From Anarhynchus alexandrinus (taxonomy: Eukaryota; Chordata; Aves; Charadriiformes; Charadriidae), in assembly GCA_008711295.1 (NCBI GenBank), contig VUYV01000226.1:1026533-1090532 (forward strand): DNA of 64,000 bases, read 5' to 3'. The notes beneath the pieces were generated by a model. It searched no databases. It was not told where the DNA came from and saw only the letters and a program-made list of their open reading frames with translations. Every line of letters begins with the position of its first letter. Within the stretch, counting starts at the first letter, position 1. Position numbers and translations under genes: made by a program. Below are positions 1-13,298 of the stretch, one piece after another.

Positions 1-3000
1 TGTACAACTAGGGCATTTTTAGATGAATATGCACAGTATGTTTCAGAATTGCTTAAGAGTTTGACTAAATCCTCCAACATCTGTGCACAGCCAGTGAAAT
101 AATGTGTTTAATTGCACAAATAAATAAAGTAGAAGTTCGGTTTAAAGATTAGGAATGTAAATGATAGGAAATAGTAGCTATATCTATCTCTTTCTTTTTA
201 ATGGGTTCTTGCTTACCCCCCTAGCTGTCTATGCATGATAATTGCTCATTCATTGCTCTCCAAGTTTGTGTAATCCAGTTTAATCATTAGGACTAGCATA
301 GAGTGCAGTGGTGTCACTGTCTAGTGAGATCGCTTTAAGGTATGTTGGTGAGGAATGATGGTTACCAAATTTTATTGCATTTGTCAGTTGCCTCCTGAGA
401 ATATAATGCCCACAGCTGTAACCATGAGAACATCACCTAAGGATACTTCTATCTGCAGTCCTCTAAACCTACCTGGCATATCATTAGAGAGGTTGGCCTT
501 TGGTAAAGATAGGTGTCCTGCCTGAGGGTAAGAGTCTTTCTTAAGGATGAAAGCTTCAATTTTAGAGAAAATACTGACAACAGAGAATTGTGGACAGAAG
601 CCTAATTGCAGAGATATATTTGTAATGCTCTGTCCACCTAATGATATTCAAGCTTTGTGGAACAGTTTGCTGAAAATGAGGTGGAGCGTTAAATGACATA
701 TCACTGTGGTGTTAACCAGCCTGACATTCCTGACTGATTAAAGGTTTAGAAAAATCATACAAAGAGTTTTGAGCAATAATGGAAATGTGTTGCCCAAATG
801 TCAGATGGTAACAAGATCCCCAGAAGGAAGTTAGGAGAATTCCAGTGTATGTAGACAGTAAGTTGTGCTCCTTACGTTTTATAGATACGTCATTTTGCAT
901 ACGGAATGATCTTTTTCACGTGCATGCCACTGTCTGTGCTATGAATTTATTCTGGAGAAGTTGGAACTAAGAAGGAAACCATGTCTGAATGTGTTGCTAG
1001 AAGACATCAGTTGCCTTTGATGGAAAGAACTGAGTTAAACGTAATGTGCAAAACTGTGAGAAACAAATCTGACATCTCAATAGAGGAGTGACTGGTTTCC
1101 ATTAAGCTTGCTAAATCTGTCTTTCTCAGAATACCCAATATAACCTCATACACTCTTGATTTTAACAGGCTTTATTATACTCCATCTCAACTACATAAAT
1201 ATAAAGCTAAAATATCTAAAATATTTAACAGATGTGGAACAGTAGAGAGAGACCTCTACAGCATACAGTATGGGATTGGTCCAAATTAAATAGTGATCAT
1301 GGGTTATTAAATATTAAACACAGTTCTGGAGGTAGATCATTATCTCTCACCTTATATTGGCTGTTCTGGCACTTAAATGAGAAATTAAAAACACTCTTGA
1401 CTAATATGATCTTTGAAAATGAGTAGCCTGAGAGTGGTTTGGTTCTGATCTTGCAAACTGCATGAACTTCCAAAGAGTTAAGTGAGATTAAATCATGCTC
1501 CAAATAATCAGGTACATGTCGGTTTAGAAGATAGTATATAAAGGGGGTTGTAGTACAAAAAAGCTAACGAAGGCAGCGACTTTAGCTCAGCACCCCAAGT
1601 ACTTCCGTTCTTTCATAGCTGAATGAAAAGATTTACAGTAGATACGTCAAGCAGACTGCGGTGATGGAGGCTCTGCAGACAGGGGGAGTGGGCAGAATAA
1701 AGTATCTATGTGAGATCAGGTAAAGGGGGAAGAACTAACCCCAGAGTGGTGCGAGAGGGGAATGGAGACATGAGCCTGGGGCAGCATGGCAGAGGTGGAA
1801 TGAAGAGATGGGATGAATGGCTGAGGGGAAGCCCCAGTGCGTATATCTAGGGATATATATTACTGATCAGAAGGGTGTGGGAGAAGTATACCGGGAGAAG
1901 GGAGATTTCATGAAAATTATAGCAAAATATGGTTGCTTTAGTCAGTTACCCCTTCCTTACAAATGATAAGGCGAGTAATCAGTGACTTGGTCTGCTCTGC
2001 ACTGGCCATTTATTTTAAGTGTTAGATTTCTGCGGAGATAACCCATGTACTATTAATACAAAGTATCACATTTGTGAAAGTTTTCTGCTCCAAAGGTAGT
2101 TGCACCCATGTTGCGAGATAGATTCCTATTTTTGATAGAATACTAAGAAGAATCAGAGAGAATAATCACTTATCGCTACATATTCCACTGTATCAAGAAC
2201 GTTTAGAGAAATTTTAAAGATGGGAATTTTTTTAAGAGGCCACTAATGTAAAACATCCACTGTAGATCCAAAGAAAGAATATATAAAACATATGGACATA
2301 CACTATAGGAACACAGTTTTCTTGGTGGTAATAAACTGCCTTTATCTAGAAAGAATTAGAGTAGAGGGTCTGTTGAAAGAAAACTCCTGGACTCCTGGCT
2401 AACGAACAGAAGAAAGATAAGCAAAACATAATAGTAAAATAGTAAAACACCACCTTACGATGTTCAACGACTGTTGTTATAAATGCTTTCATTCTTTTGT
2501 TAGTATTCAGTCTTTCCTTTCCCATTCTTAAACATTTAGGTATCAGTGGCTCTAATATCTGACACAAGACAAAACATTCCTTCGTTACAAGACAAAGAAT
2601 AGCTCATCAGCAAAACACACACCATGCTGAACACCTTCACAAATAGATCTGAGAGGCACAACAGATTGCAGCAATTAAAAGAGTCTCTCAAGCACTTCAA
2701 AACACAGATACCTCAGCTGTGTGCTTCATATTAATCCAAGCTTCCTTGAAGATAAAATTTGACAAGAAAGTCCTTCCTTATGGTTCCATATTGCCTTCTC
2801 TTTTAACAAAAAACATCTGAAGTGACTGAGAATTAGGATACCATCTATTTAAATATTCACAGTAAGATTTGCGATATGTGTAGTCATGATATAACCTACC
2901 TGGAGTAAAATGTGTCAAATGAAAGAGGGTAAGAGGAAGTGCAATTTGTAACGTGGGCGCAATTAAGCACCATTCCCCTTATTAAAATTGCACTTATTTG

Positions 3001-6000
3001 TCTGATGCATACACGCGCTATAGCAGAGAGATGGTGAGATCAGACTTAAAAAGAAAAACCTAGCACAGAAAAAAAAACAAACCCTACCATCTGTACAGTA
3101 AGGAAAGAACAAAAAGGAGGGGGACATCCTTTTAATTATCATGATTAATCATGTTTATTACAGAAGGAATAAGGGACCGACTAAGAACAGCCCTCTGTCA
3201 GGGTAGTAAATCCAGAAGAGTAGGCAGTCCCTGCAGAGCTTACAGTCATACCCAAGCCCAGGTAAAGCTCTGGGGAAGGTGACATAAAGCACAACGGAGA
3301 GCGTTATGGTGGAGGTAGATCTTAACATGATGTCCACAATGGCTTTTTGCAGGCTTTCCTAACTAATAGGCTTGTAGGTTCATTCTCTTTGTGTATCTGT
3401 GTGTGTGTTGGTGACCGTGTCTCTGTGTTTACCCCTGTAACAACATGGGAAGGGCTTGGGACTGATGTGGAAAAAAATTTTGAGAGATGACCTTTGCTGA
3501 AATCAGTGACCAAACTTCTGATTTGGTCGTCAGTCATTCACGACATCAGAGTAATCCGAATAAATAGCAGTACTCTGCCCCATAACTTACACACGAGCAA
3601 GAGAAGAGAGAGTGCGGAAGCATTAGTGTTGTTGAGCCTTTCCAGCTGCCTTAGATTTCCCACTGGGTATGTGCCCCTGGGCTTGTAATCACCGAGTATC
3701 GCTGCGAGTCCTACCTACTTGGCAGTAAGAAGCGTAGCCTTGTCTTTGAAGTTAAACTGAAGATAGATTCCTTCTTTTTCATGCATAATTAGTATCAGAT
3801 GACCGAATGCACAGCGGGGGTTCTTGTTATACTTCATGTTATGTTTCAGCAGCTAAATATAGCTGTATTACCTCAGAAATACTTAAAAGACCCAGACCAA
3901 ACAACTGCCCCAGATATAGTAGTCGTGCCAGTGGTTCTTTAGGGACTCCTGTTACTTTCCAGTTCGGTTACGGTCAGCACTAGTGTGTGTGGCTGCTGCC
4001 AGAGTGGGCAGCGCTCGGGACGCAGCACAGCTATGCCTGAACTCTTGGGAAGGAGGGGAAGCCATGAAGCAGCCAACATACGCCAGAACTGTAAATTCGT
4101 CAGTCTCTTTGTGCCGTCTCTGCCTTGTGTTTCATGATTCATGGTTAGGAAAATGCCCGAGGCAGAGTCAGGGCTATGTGGTGTGATTGCTCCCGCGTAG
4201 GATGAGAAGACAAGTGCATGGGAGTCTGCCTGTGTTTGCTTAGATCATCCTTTGTCATCACAAATAATTGTACCTTCCAGAGCTGCATGTGAACACATGA
4301 ACCCTTGTGGGGCTGAACGTACAGCAAGCAAGGCTGTTCCCGAGTTGGTATGTAAATGTGACATGCCACAACTTGTTCTTCATTTCAGTGGTAGCTCCTT
4401 GTCAGGAAAGAATGCTGATCTGGGCGCAGCGTTTGCTGTCAGGTCTGAAATCCTGTATCTCTCACTTGTAGCTTTTTGTTTTAAAGCAACAGCTTATCCA
4501 TCTGTGTGTTTACTGGTACTTGCTGCAGTTTCAGGCCACGATTCAAGGGGAGCGAAGCAGGACATTCATACAAAATGCCAGCACTTGATACTGATCATTT
4601 CTCTCGCTCGGAGGAGGCCAAAGTCAGCAGTGTGCCAGGTCTGGCAGGGCTGGCAGCCCACAGGGGCTGCTTTACAAGAGAAGATGAGCTTTCCTGGAGC
4701 CATCTTAACAGCCTCTGAATAACATACCCACCCATGAAAACATCTGAGCTTTTCCAGTCCGCATTTCTCATCTAGAGCAATGTATTTCTGACTAGCTCAT
4801 CTAGGAGTTCCCAGGCTGTGGAGGTTTGGTTCCTTCTTGTTTCCACTGAGAATCCTCTGCATAAAGAGAGATTCAGAGTTGTAAAAAGCTGTGGGAGAGC
4901 AAACCAAAAAAGTAGGCGAGCTTCTTTCTTCAGAGGCCTAAGGGAGGGAGGAGAAACAGGTAAGATGATTGAACAGTCCTTGCAGGTCTTCAAAGTAAAT
5001 TAACAAAAAGAGGAGAAAACCATCCATTGGGCAGAGCTGCTAGGGGTCCAGGAGGGACCAGCCTCCAATGGAAGAGGAGCTAATAAAAAAATGCCAAACA
5101 ACGTAATAACACATTCAAGCAGAAGTGGCCAAGAATCATCATGCTCAACTGAGCTGATGACCGTATCTAGGTGGGAAAGAGGATGCTGTTCCATAAGAAG
5201 GTGAAAAAAGAGATGGGTGATAGGTTGGTCCCAAATAAGCAGTGAAGAGGACCTGGCAAGAAGCATTAAATACAAATCAGTTGGGGTGCAAAAGCATCTT
5301 GCTGAGAAGTGGGAAAACAGAATATCAGCAGAATGTTTTGTTTTACACTGACTGTCTTCCGGTGGTTGTTCTCGGGTCATTTTGCTGGGATTTCACCTAT
5401 TCCAAACTAGGTCTCATTACAATAACAGAAGCCAGCTCCAGTCCACATCTCTCTCTTGTCGTTAGTAGAGCTGACCTCTTTTCTTTGCTCCTCTTGCACA
5501 CTGCTTGAAATTTAGGTAACGTCTACAGAGCTGTACAAGAGTAGAATCTAATTTAGACCCATTGTTGGAGAAAAGAGGATGATTGTTTTAGTTTTAATTA
5601 AATAAAAAATTAAAATTTTGTTGACAGGAAAAATGGAACAGAGAAACTTCAGAAATCTCAGAAGATACTTCAGTGAAAATTATTCTAATTGATTAAATGG
5701 GAGTTTTGTCACTTGTAGAGAAAGCATTCTGAAATAATAAGTGTAAAATATGAGTGTAAAACAACAGGACAAATGAGTGGTGCATGTATATGCTGAAGCT
5801 GCTTAAATGAATTCTGCAGTGAAGTGCTGGTAGCACAAGTCTAGAGCCCTGTTCTGAACATTTCAGTCCTCTCCCTGGAAATAGCAGTTCCTTTATATAG
5901 TGTGAATGTGATATAAAGAAAGACTTTCAAAGCCGCTTTACATCTCTGGTAAATGTGGGCCAGTTCCCAACCCTGAATTATAGGTATATACAGTACAGGA

Positions 6001-9000
6001 GAATGTGGTTATCAATTTCCCTAGCGCACAAGAGAGCTTTTGATCTTTGTGATCAGATTATCTTGTTAGTGGCTTTTGGGAAGGCAAGAGGAGCAGATGA
6101 CAGTCCACGAAGACCGATGCATTGACCTTTTTCCACTTACTCTGCCTGTTCCAAGCCTGAACAGAATTTAAACCTGTGAGGGGAAAGGCCAAGCTGCCGT
6201 CAGGCGAAGCAACTCTTCCTGCTCTCCAGAAATTTGACTAGTGACCTGCCAAGGCGCGTTGTTTCTTTGCCCTTATGTTGCATTTTAACCTGGTTTCATA
6301 AACAAACACAGCTTATATAATGTGCTCTGCTGTGTCCCTGCCTGTCAGCCTTGCCACTCCCTCCATAGCTTTCTAACCCGTTAGCCAATTTTAACCAAAT
6401 TTAACAGATCCTGAGTTCTGTGAGTAGAGGAGAGAGACTCACTGGTAAAACCACGGTACTGTGAACTGAGTCTTTGTGAGACATCAGAGAACCTCCATGG
6501 GAAGCCACCAATGAAGAGGAAAACCATAGGAAAGAGGCTTCAGTGGCTGCTGCTGCTTGCAGAAATACGTGTTCTTCTCTCTTCTTCCCTTTTTAAATAA
6601 AAATGACTTAGCAAAAACACTCAATCATATGTCCTCAAATGTTACCAGGAAACCATGCAAGTACAACATCTGGAAAGAGAGAGTCTTTTCTTCTGTCAGA
6701 TTCACGCAACGTGAAATGCATTTATCTGTTCCGTTACAACACTATGCTTTCCCAAACGAAAAAAATCTGGGGTGGCCCTTCATGTGGAATAAATTGGAGC
6801 AGCTCCATGGAATTCGGTTTGCTGATTCATAGCAGCATAGGCTCCCATCCTTTCTTTTTCTGTACATATGTGGCACCTTCTAAATAATGCAACACATTTA
6901 GAAATGTGATATTGAAGATTTCAGAGAGCCTGGTGGCACTGAGACAGTGGGATTGTTTTTAAATGTGGGGCTGGGTTGCAGCGTTATTAAAGCTAGTTAG
7001 CTTATGTAATAAGTAATTTGTGATTTAGCTCCCAACATCAGTACATGTTAAATGGATGACAAACATCATTATCCATCTTCTTACCATATTTTCCATATTT
7101 TGTTCCATATTGTATTTTAGTGCTCAGTTGCTGGGATTTAGTGTGGAGGAGACTAAACAGACCACTGCTTCTGTCATGTTTTAACATGAAACATCAAATC
7201 CAAAGCCTGCGTCTGTTAAGCACTACCAAATAATGAGAGGCTTTGATTGTTCACAAGTCTTTCCAATGAAATGTCAAACTTTTCATATTATGAAAATGAT
7301 CTTCACCAACATAGAGCTTGAAAACAGATAATTATCCAAGAACATGAAACAGAATTAACATGCACTGGAGCATGTCATGAACATTTCCTTCAGCAAATGA
7401 AAAAGCTAATTGCTGTCTGAATACAAAGCAAGGAGAAAGGTTGGCCCTGTTCCTTAGACAATTTAGACTGGCCACTGTTTACTCACTTCACCCATAAAAA
7501 CGTGCAGCTTATCAGAAGGGTGCCATTCAAGGGCTGATGGAGTGCGACCAGCCTCCCAATTGCAGGCACTTCTCATTTCACACTTCCCAAGTCTCATCAG
7601 ACAGAAGGTTCTTGGCTATTATTAGAAGTCCAAAACCTGATGAGTCAGAGCTCCTAGTTAAACAGGACATTTGTAAACCACGTTAAGCCCTAGCAATAAT
7701 TAATACATTTTTTGAGCCACATTTTGACTTCAGACAGAGCTAAGAGGCTTCATTCTTAACCTAGAGGAAAGAAAGGACATAATTTGGTATTTGGACACAA
7801 TTTGGCCATGTAGGAATCAGACAAATAAGGAAATAACACTCCTAATGGCTAATGGGAATGGTTCTGGTTTGTGATTTTGATTTTATAAATCAATTTTCTA
7901 ATATTAGAAACTAGCAGAGCATAGAGACACGGGATGGGAGTCTGGAAGAGATCTCCTGAAATATCACATATAGCTCATTGACATCACAGGCAACTTCACT
8001 CGCAAATTTCTTCAGCTAGGTCTTGCAAATGCTTGAGAATTTCTGTCTCCATCTTCCTCTTGGGAGACTGCTCCCAGAACTCTTAACATTGATAGTTAAA
8101 AAGCTTGTTTTCCCTCTTTGTATTTCTATGCTAGTTTTATTCTCAGAGATCTCTCCACATTTAAGGGGAAGGCTAAATACATTTATAGACAATAATGATA
8201 TCCTCCCAGTCGTCTTTGTGCTAGGAAAAGCAAGCCATGGTCTTTTAGAGAAGACTCTTCATTTTTTCCAGTCATTTTATTAACCCCCTGCAAAAGGTAT
8301 CCCACTTAAAGCTCCTTCTTTCCAAGTATGGAGAAATCGTGTTGTAAGCAATGTAGAACAGACTCATTTGTGACAGCACAGGAGGCACCGCTTGCCAGGT
8401 CTGGCATCCTGCCTTCGGATCTCAGGGTGGCAGAGACGCGGTGTGTTCATCTCCCAGCCACTTACCCTTGCAGAGAATCCTGCCTTCTGGTCAAGTGCGT
8501 TATTGCGATTATTACAAAAAATAAGTGCAGCTCCCACTGGTGATAGCACCGTCATCCAGTATGCGCAGGCACGCCATGCACGCGTGTCTAGAGATGTTTT
8601 GGCCCACATTTTTCTGGCAAGGGGCCACATCGCAAGAACTGGTGACGCTGTCATTTCGAGCACCTTGTTGCCACTCTCAGCAGCCCTCTGCTTCTGAAGC
8701 TGTTGTATCAGACAGCCGCTGTCCCAAAAATGAACTATTTGGAAGGGTCAAAGATCTTTTGTAAGCAAGTCCTACATACTCTTCATCAATAATTATGTTT
8801 ACCTTACGTTTTTATTACAATTGTTTACCTTTTTTTTTTTTTACTTTAACAAGATGCAGGAAGTCTTAATATAACACTGACAGGTTTTTTAGCCATATGC
8901 TCTATTTTCAGACTCCATGTTGTACTGCAATTTAAAAAGCAGATTTTATTTTTGGAAAAGACTACACTAAGCTAACTGTTTAAAGGTGAAATTCGTGCCT

Positions 9001-10340
9001 GGGGCAGGGACAAACCCAAGGTATATGTCTAACTTAGGCACACTAGACATCAGGTCAGAAAAATCTTCTTTGGCACATCCCATAATACTGAAAAGATGCA
9101 GCCCAATGCTAAAGATATGAGATCAAGGAGAGTTGTCTGCTTGCTTGCTTGACCCACCGGACTTACTGAATTCAAATCAAATTGTGCTGATTGTCTTTAA
9201 ACAGCTGTTGTGCTTGGTTAAAACAGATTATTAACTATACTAAGTCTTTTTTTAATTGTACTCACTTTACGTCATTCACAATTAATATTTTCTGGGTGAC
9301 AGTTTACCCAAACTGTTATTATGAAGTTTTTGCTAATAGCGATAAGATTCTGTGGGTGCACATTCTTGTTTCTTCTTCACAGTGTAATCAGTAAGTATGA
9401 GAACATATGTAGCTTGTGTAATTTAATTCAGTGAGTATTAAGCTGATCATGGTGCTAGCACTCTTCTAGAAATATACTCACCTTTAATAAGCAGTGGAAA
9501 AACAGCAACCATAAACATCAAAAATAGAAGCATTAATCCTACAGTATAACAAGGTGAATCTCTAAAAGCCATCTTAGATTCCTGCTGAAATAATTCTTTT
9601 ACATTTGTAATCAAATGAGAGAGAAATAACTGCTTTTAGCTTCTCTGCTGTGGAGTGTGGATCTGCACTGGACTATATGGGAAGTCAGAGGGAAATAGCC
9701 AGATTAGAGGAAAGACACAGAGAGGAAATGAAAAGTATTCAAAGCTAAATGAAAGTGTGGATCCTTAATATGTAGTGTTTCATCTGGCAATAAAAATATG
9801 AGGAGGAGGGTAACGAGTCAATCTGCATAAACCAGGAGAACAAAAAGTAATCACAGATAAAGACAGACTTATGCAAATACAAAGCCTCAAGGACAGAGGA
9901 TTGGCAAGTGGATGTGGAGAAGTTAGGGCTATAAAATTAGGAGGAAAAGTTACATATAGAAAATAAAGGAATGGTTGCGTGAGACTTCCGCAGAAGCCGT
10001 AAGAAGCTAAATCCATTGTAGGAATACAGGTGCTGTTTCAGACAGGATTAATTTAGTGATTTAATGGGGGGGAGGGAAACCCAAACAACAAAAAAAACAA
10101 CCAACCAAAAAACACAAATAAAAACACCAATTGCATCAGTTATTTGGCTTGAAAAAGATGGATAAAGTCAGAAAGCAAGTCCTAACTTTCCCAAAAGATG
10201 TACAGCTTGTACTGAAGATGCTCAGAAACACAGTAGGAGAGTTGGTCAAATAATTAAAGTATTTTGAACAAAAGAATTCCAGAATGGAGCAGAATATGAA
10301 AAACAACGCATAAACCACATTAGAAGTAGGTATATTATTC
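1..10340. other. AT-rich intronic sequence with no recognisable gene
   Basis: No repeat family or exon was recognised. The longest open frame, 4252-4722 on the + strand (156 codons), has mixed composition and no domain and is taken as chance. A perfect 14-bp palindrome lies at 3140-3153, a T13 run at 8830-8842, and an A-rich stretch with AAC/CCAA units at about 10084-10130. 7440-7740 is compositionally even and could be conserved noncoding DNA, but nothing specific supports that. Confidence 0.5.
3140..3153. repeat. Perfect 14-bp palindrome
   Basis: CATGATTAATCATG is self-complementary. Its core TGATTAATCA contains two opposed homeodomain-like half sites. A palindrome of this size can occur by chance in AT-rich DNA. 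Confidence 0.5.
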
Positions 10341-10360
10341 CCCCCACAGCGTCTCGTGAT

Positions 10361-10377
10361 CCTAAGGAATCCTTAGG
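10361..10377. repeat. 17-bp interrupted palindrome
   Basis: CCTAAGGA and TCCTTAGG are perfect reverse complements separated by a single A. Confidence 0.6.
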
Positions 10378-10492
10378 CCGCTGTGTTCCTGCCGCTGGGT
10401 CTTGTGAGCCTGTTCTGCCAGGCCCCCGCTGTTCCTCCCGCAGCGGCGAGGAGCAGCCACGGGGCGATGAGCACTGCTGCCCTGGCGGAGCT

Positions 10493-10518
10493 GGGAGCAG
10501 TGGGGCTGGGGCAGGGGG
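10493..10518 (+). other. Canonical G-quadruplex motif
   Basis: Four runs of three or more G are separated by loops of 6, 2 and 2 bases: GGG, GGGG, GGGG, GGGGG. The motif is on the GPC5 sense (non-template) strand, so it would also be present in the pre-mRNA. Confidence 0.65.
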
Positions 10519-11940
10519 CCAGGAGCAGGCCGTGGCAGCTGCTCCAATGTTTGGGTGAGAGTTACGGTACTCAGAATTGCACTCATCATTCAAGTGTGTA
10601 TCCTGCATCATCTTTGCAAGATAACCTCAACCAGAAACTTGTGATATTTATCCGAAAGCCGGCTCACCGGGGAGCTGCAATATAATGAACAAATACAGAA
10701 GGCGAGACGCACACGTAGTTAGAGGTTAGAGTAACCCTGGCATGGTTATTCTAGGCATGGGCCATTTCGACTATGGAAGTGCTTCCAGGCGACCTGAGAA
10801 ACGTGGTGGTAAAACTGACCAAAAGAAGCTAAAAAAAAACAACAAAACCCAACAAAACAAAAACATCAGAAAGGGAAAAAGAACTTCCAAAATGATGTGT
10901 ACAGGTGGAGTGGAGGTACCCTGGGGCAGAGGAGGAGAGGCAGCTGTCAGTCACTGCTTTGTGGGCACACATAGTCTCAGACTTGCACTCTGCATGCATT
11001 CCTTCCCCCTTACGTTTATATATATACGTACACCAGGAGCATTGGCATAGAAAAGAGATGCAAATGTCAAGGTAAGTAAATGTAAGGTACTTAGACTAGA
11101 GAGAAAAGCATAAAACAAAGTAATCTACTAATATTGGTCCAATTCCCTCATTGGAAAAGGTCTAGTCGGGAGAGTTGTGAATAAAATTCTAAAACAGTCA
11201 GTCCTTAACCATGTTGCATAAATTATGTATAGCTGTTCAGTTAAATTATTCTAATATTGTACAGGTGACTTGTAAAGCCAGCTGTGTTATGCAAAGGTTA
11301 TTGTAAGTACCTGAATAAATACAGCAGAAGGAATCCTTCCAGGGGTAGCAGTTGCTCCAAAAGGTTGGATGTCTGTTTTCTTTAGCTAAAAAAAGGATTT
11401 AAGAGTTGGTATTCCCTCCTTGAGCTGGACTACTTTCTGAAGAAACTAGGAGATAATTCATTGGGCCTTTTAGATTTCTATGAACTACAGACAAAGGAAG
11501 AACAAACCAAAGAAAATATCTGATAAACTTGAAGACAAATAAGTTCATTTTGCTTATTTATGCTGTAATATATGAATGCTAGATAAATGTGAAAAGAAAA
11601 AGCAAAAGCAACTGGCAAATGTTTTTAACAAGGAGCTAAGAGCATATGTGGAGGAAAATTGACCATAAATGTTATCTCAAAGGAGAGGACCCACTTGGAA
11701 TAAGCATATATATGGCAGTTATGTCTAAAATTTGTTATGTTGCTATTGTTTTGTGAAATGACAGCACATCTGCTCAGTCACAAGGCACCAGTAAAATGCA
11801 GCTTTATGCCTAAAGCAATATGTCAGTCCCTAACAAAAAATGTATATAATAGGCTAAAAACAAAGGCGCATTGTCTTTTTCAGTTGTAGTAATTTCTGAC
11901 CTAATAATGGTTTAGAAAGGATTTTTTATTTTAATTTTTG

Positions 11941-11955
11941 AAAAAAAAAAAAAAA
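11941..11955 (+). repeat. A15 homopolymer
   Basis: Fifteen consecutive A follow a T-rich stretch. No retroposon body is recognised upstream, so this is probably a simple repeat. Confidence 0.7.
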
Positions 11956-13259
11956 GAATGGAAGGATTGAGTCATTTATGACTCTTTTCAAGATTAGGCT
12001 TTGTACATTATTTGTGCCTAAGCTGGCAAAATGCTTTGTCTCCGCAAATCATATTTATGTCACTAAAGCACTTTTTAAAAGGCAACTGCTTGTAAGTACC
12101 TTGAGAAAAGATCGTGCTTAGCTTACGGTTTCTAAATGTGGTGTATAATCAGCCATTTTTTGATCACTGTGAAAACACCAGCAAGTAAGATACGTGTGCT
12201 CACATGACAAGTGGACAGAAGTCAGATTTCACCTCAAAGCTGTCTTTTCAGAGAGGAAAAGCATTCACACTGAAATCTGTCATATAGAAAACTAATTAAC
12301 AAATCCCTCAGGAAACAATTCTTGTATGAGATTTGTCTCGGAATATTCCAAGCACACAACTTTTAAGTGGCTTTATTCAAAAAGTGCATTCTCTTAGATT
12401 TTCATTGTTGTGTTCACTGACCTGAAAAGCCTGAAACTATGGTGCAAAATATAATTTTAAAACCTATTTTCTGATGAAATGAGTTTATTATCCTACAGCT
12501 TGGAGTCATCCCCTCAGATATAATGCGTATATGACCCCTCAGAAAATACACTGATCAATGAAACAGGTTGAAATTGACGCTTTTACCAAATAGTTTTCAT
12601 AGAGCTAAACAGATATTATTTAGTTATTGTGTGGAAGTATCCAACTGGAACATGCCCTCATGAAAAACCATGAGAATAAATTTATATTCTAACACATCTG
12701 TGGTCAGAGTGAGAATTAGGGTTAGACTCATTGTAGAAAGCTCAGGGGCTGTGTGTCATGTACTCTTTGAAGCCTCTGAAGTCTGAAGGACTCTTTTATG
12801 TGACTGGGAATGCGTGTGCTACATCATCAAGAATTAACAGGGGAGAAGGACAGCAACCATCCTCATATGACTTCTTTCTTCTCTGTAAAACCATATGTCA
12901 GCAGAACTTTTTTTTTTAACGTCACTTAAGGTTGGCACCTTTGCTGGAATAAATAAAATGCATGAGGATAGTCATCTGTATCTGTCTCAGAGCTGAGGAG
13001 TAATATGTGATTTTTACCTTTCAGCTCAGTCAGATATAGATACTAAAGCTTTCCCACAGAAAGACTATATAGTTTCTCAAAAACCATTTAGAGGTTTATG
13101 AACCTCATCCAAAGCCTATTGCAGTTGGGAAAATTCCTGATTTGAGTCAGTTTTCAGTTGGGCTGTACAAATCTTATTGATCTATTTATATAACCTTTTC
13201 ATGAGTTAAAAAAAAAAATGTCTTTCAGATGTGCAAAAACTTGAGGACTTAATTTTTAA

Positions 13260-13298
13260 GCTGTTAAGATTCCAGTATTTTCTGGAATCTTAAGCAGC
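13260..13298. repeat. Near-perfect hairpin (16-bp stem, 6-nt loop)
   Basis: TTAAGATTCCAG (13264-13275) and CTGGAATCTTAA (13282-13293) are perfect reverse complements around the loop TATTTT. The stem continues four more pairs, GCTG (13260-13263) with CAGC (13295-13298), across a one-base bulge at 13294. At 39 nt it is shorter than a usual microRNA precursor. It could be a decayed inverted-repeat element or a snap-back duplication. Confidence 0.65.

Larger units (their letters stand above)
10345..10550. other. GC-rich patch inside AT-rich intron
   Basis: About 200 bases are clearly GC-richer than both flanks and contain several CpGs. The patch is bordered on the left by an interrupted palindrome (10361-10377) and carries a G-quadruplex motif (10493-10518). 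Frames are open on both strands, as is usual for GC-rich DNA, but none resembles a protein. It could be a decayed repeat, a small regulatory element or a promoter-like island. Confidence 0.45.

Noticed and set aside
4252..4722. Longest open frame in the window, 156 codons on the + strand
   Set aside because: No domain, signal peptide or low-complexity pattern is visible, another frame overlaps it, and the length is expected by chance in 64 kb. No splice or promoter context supports it.
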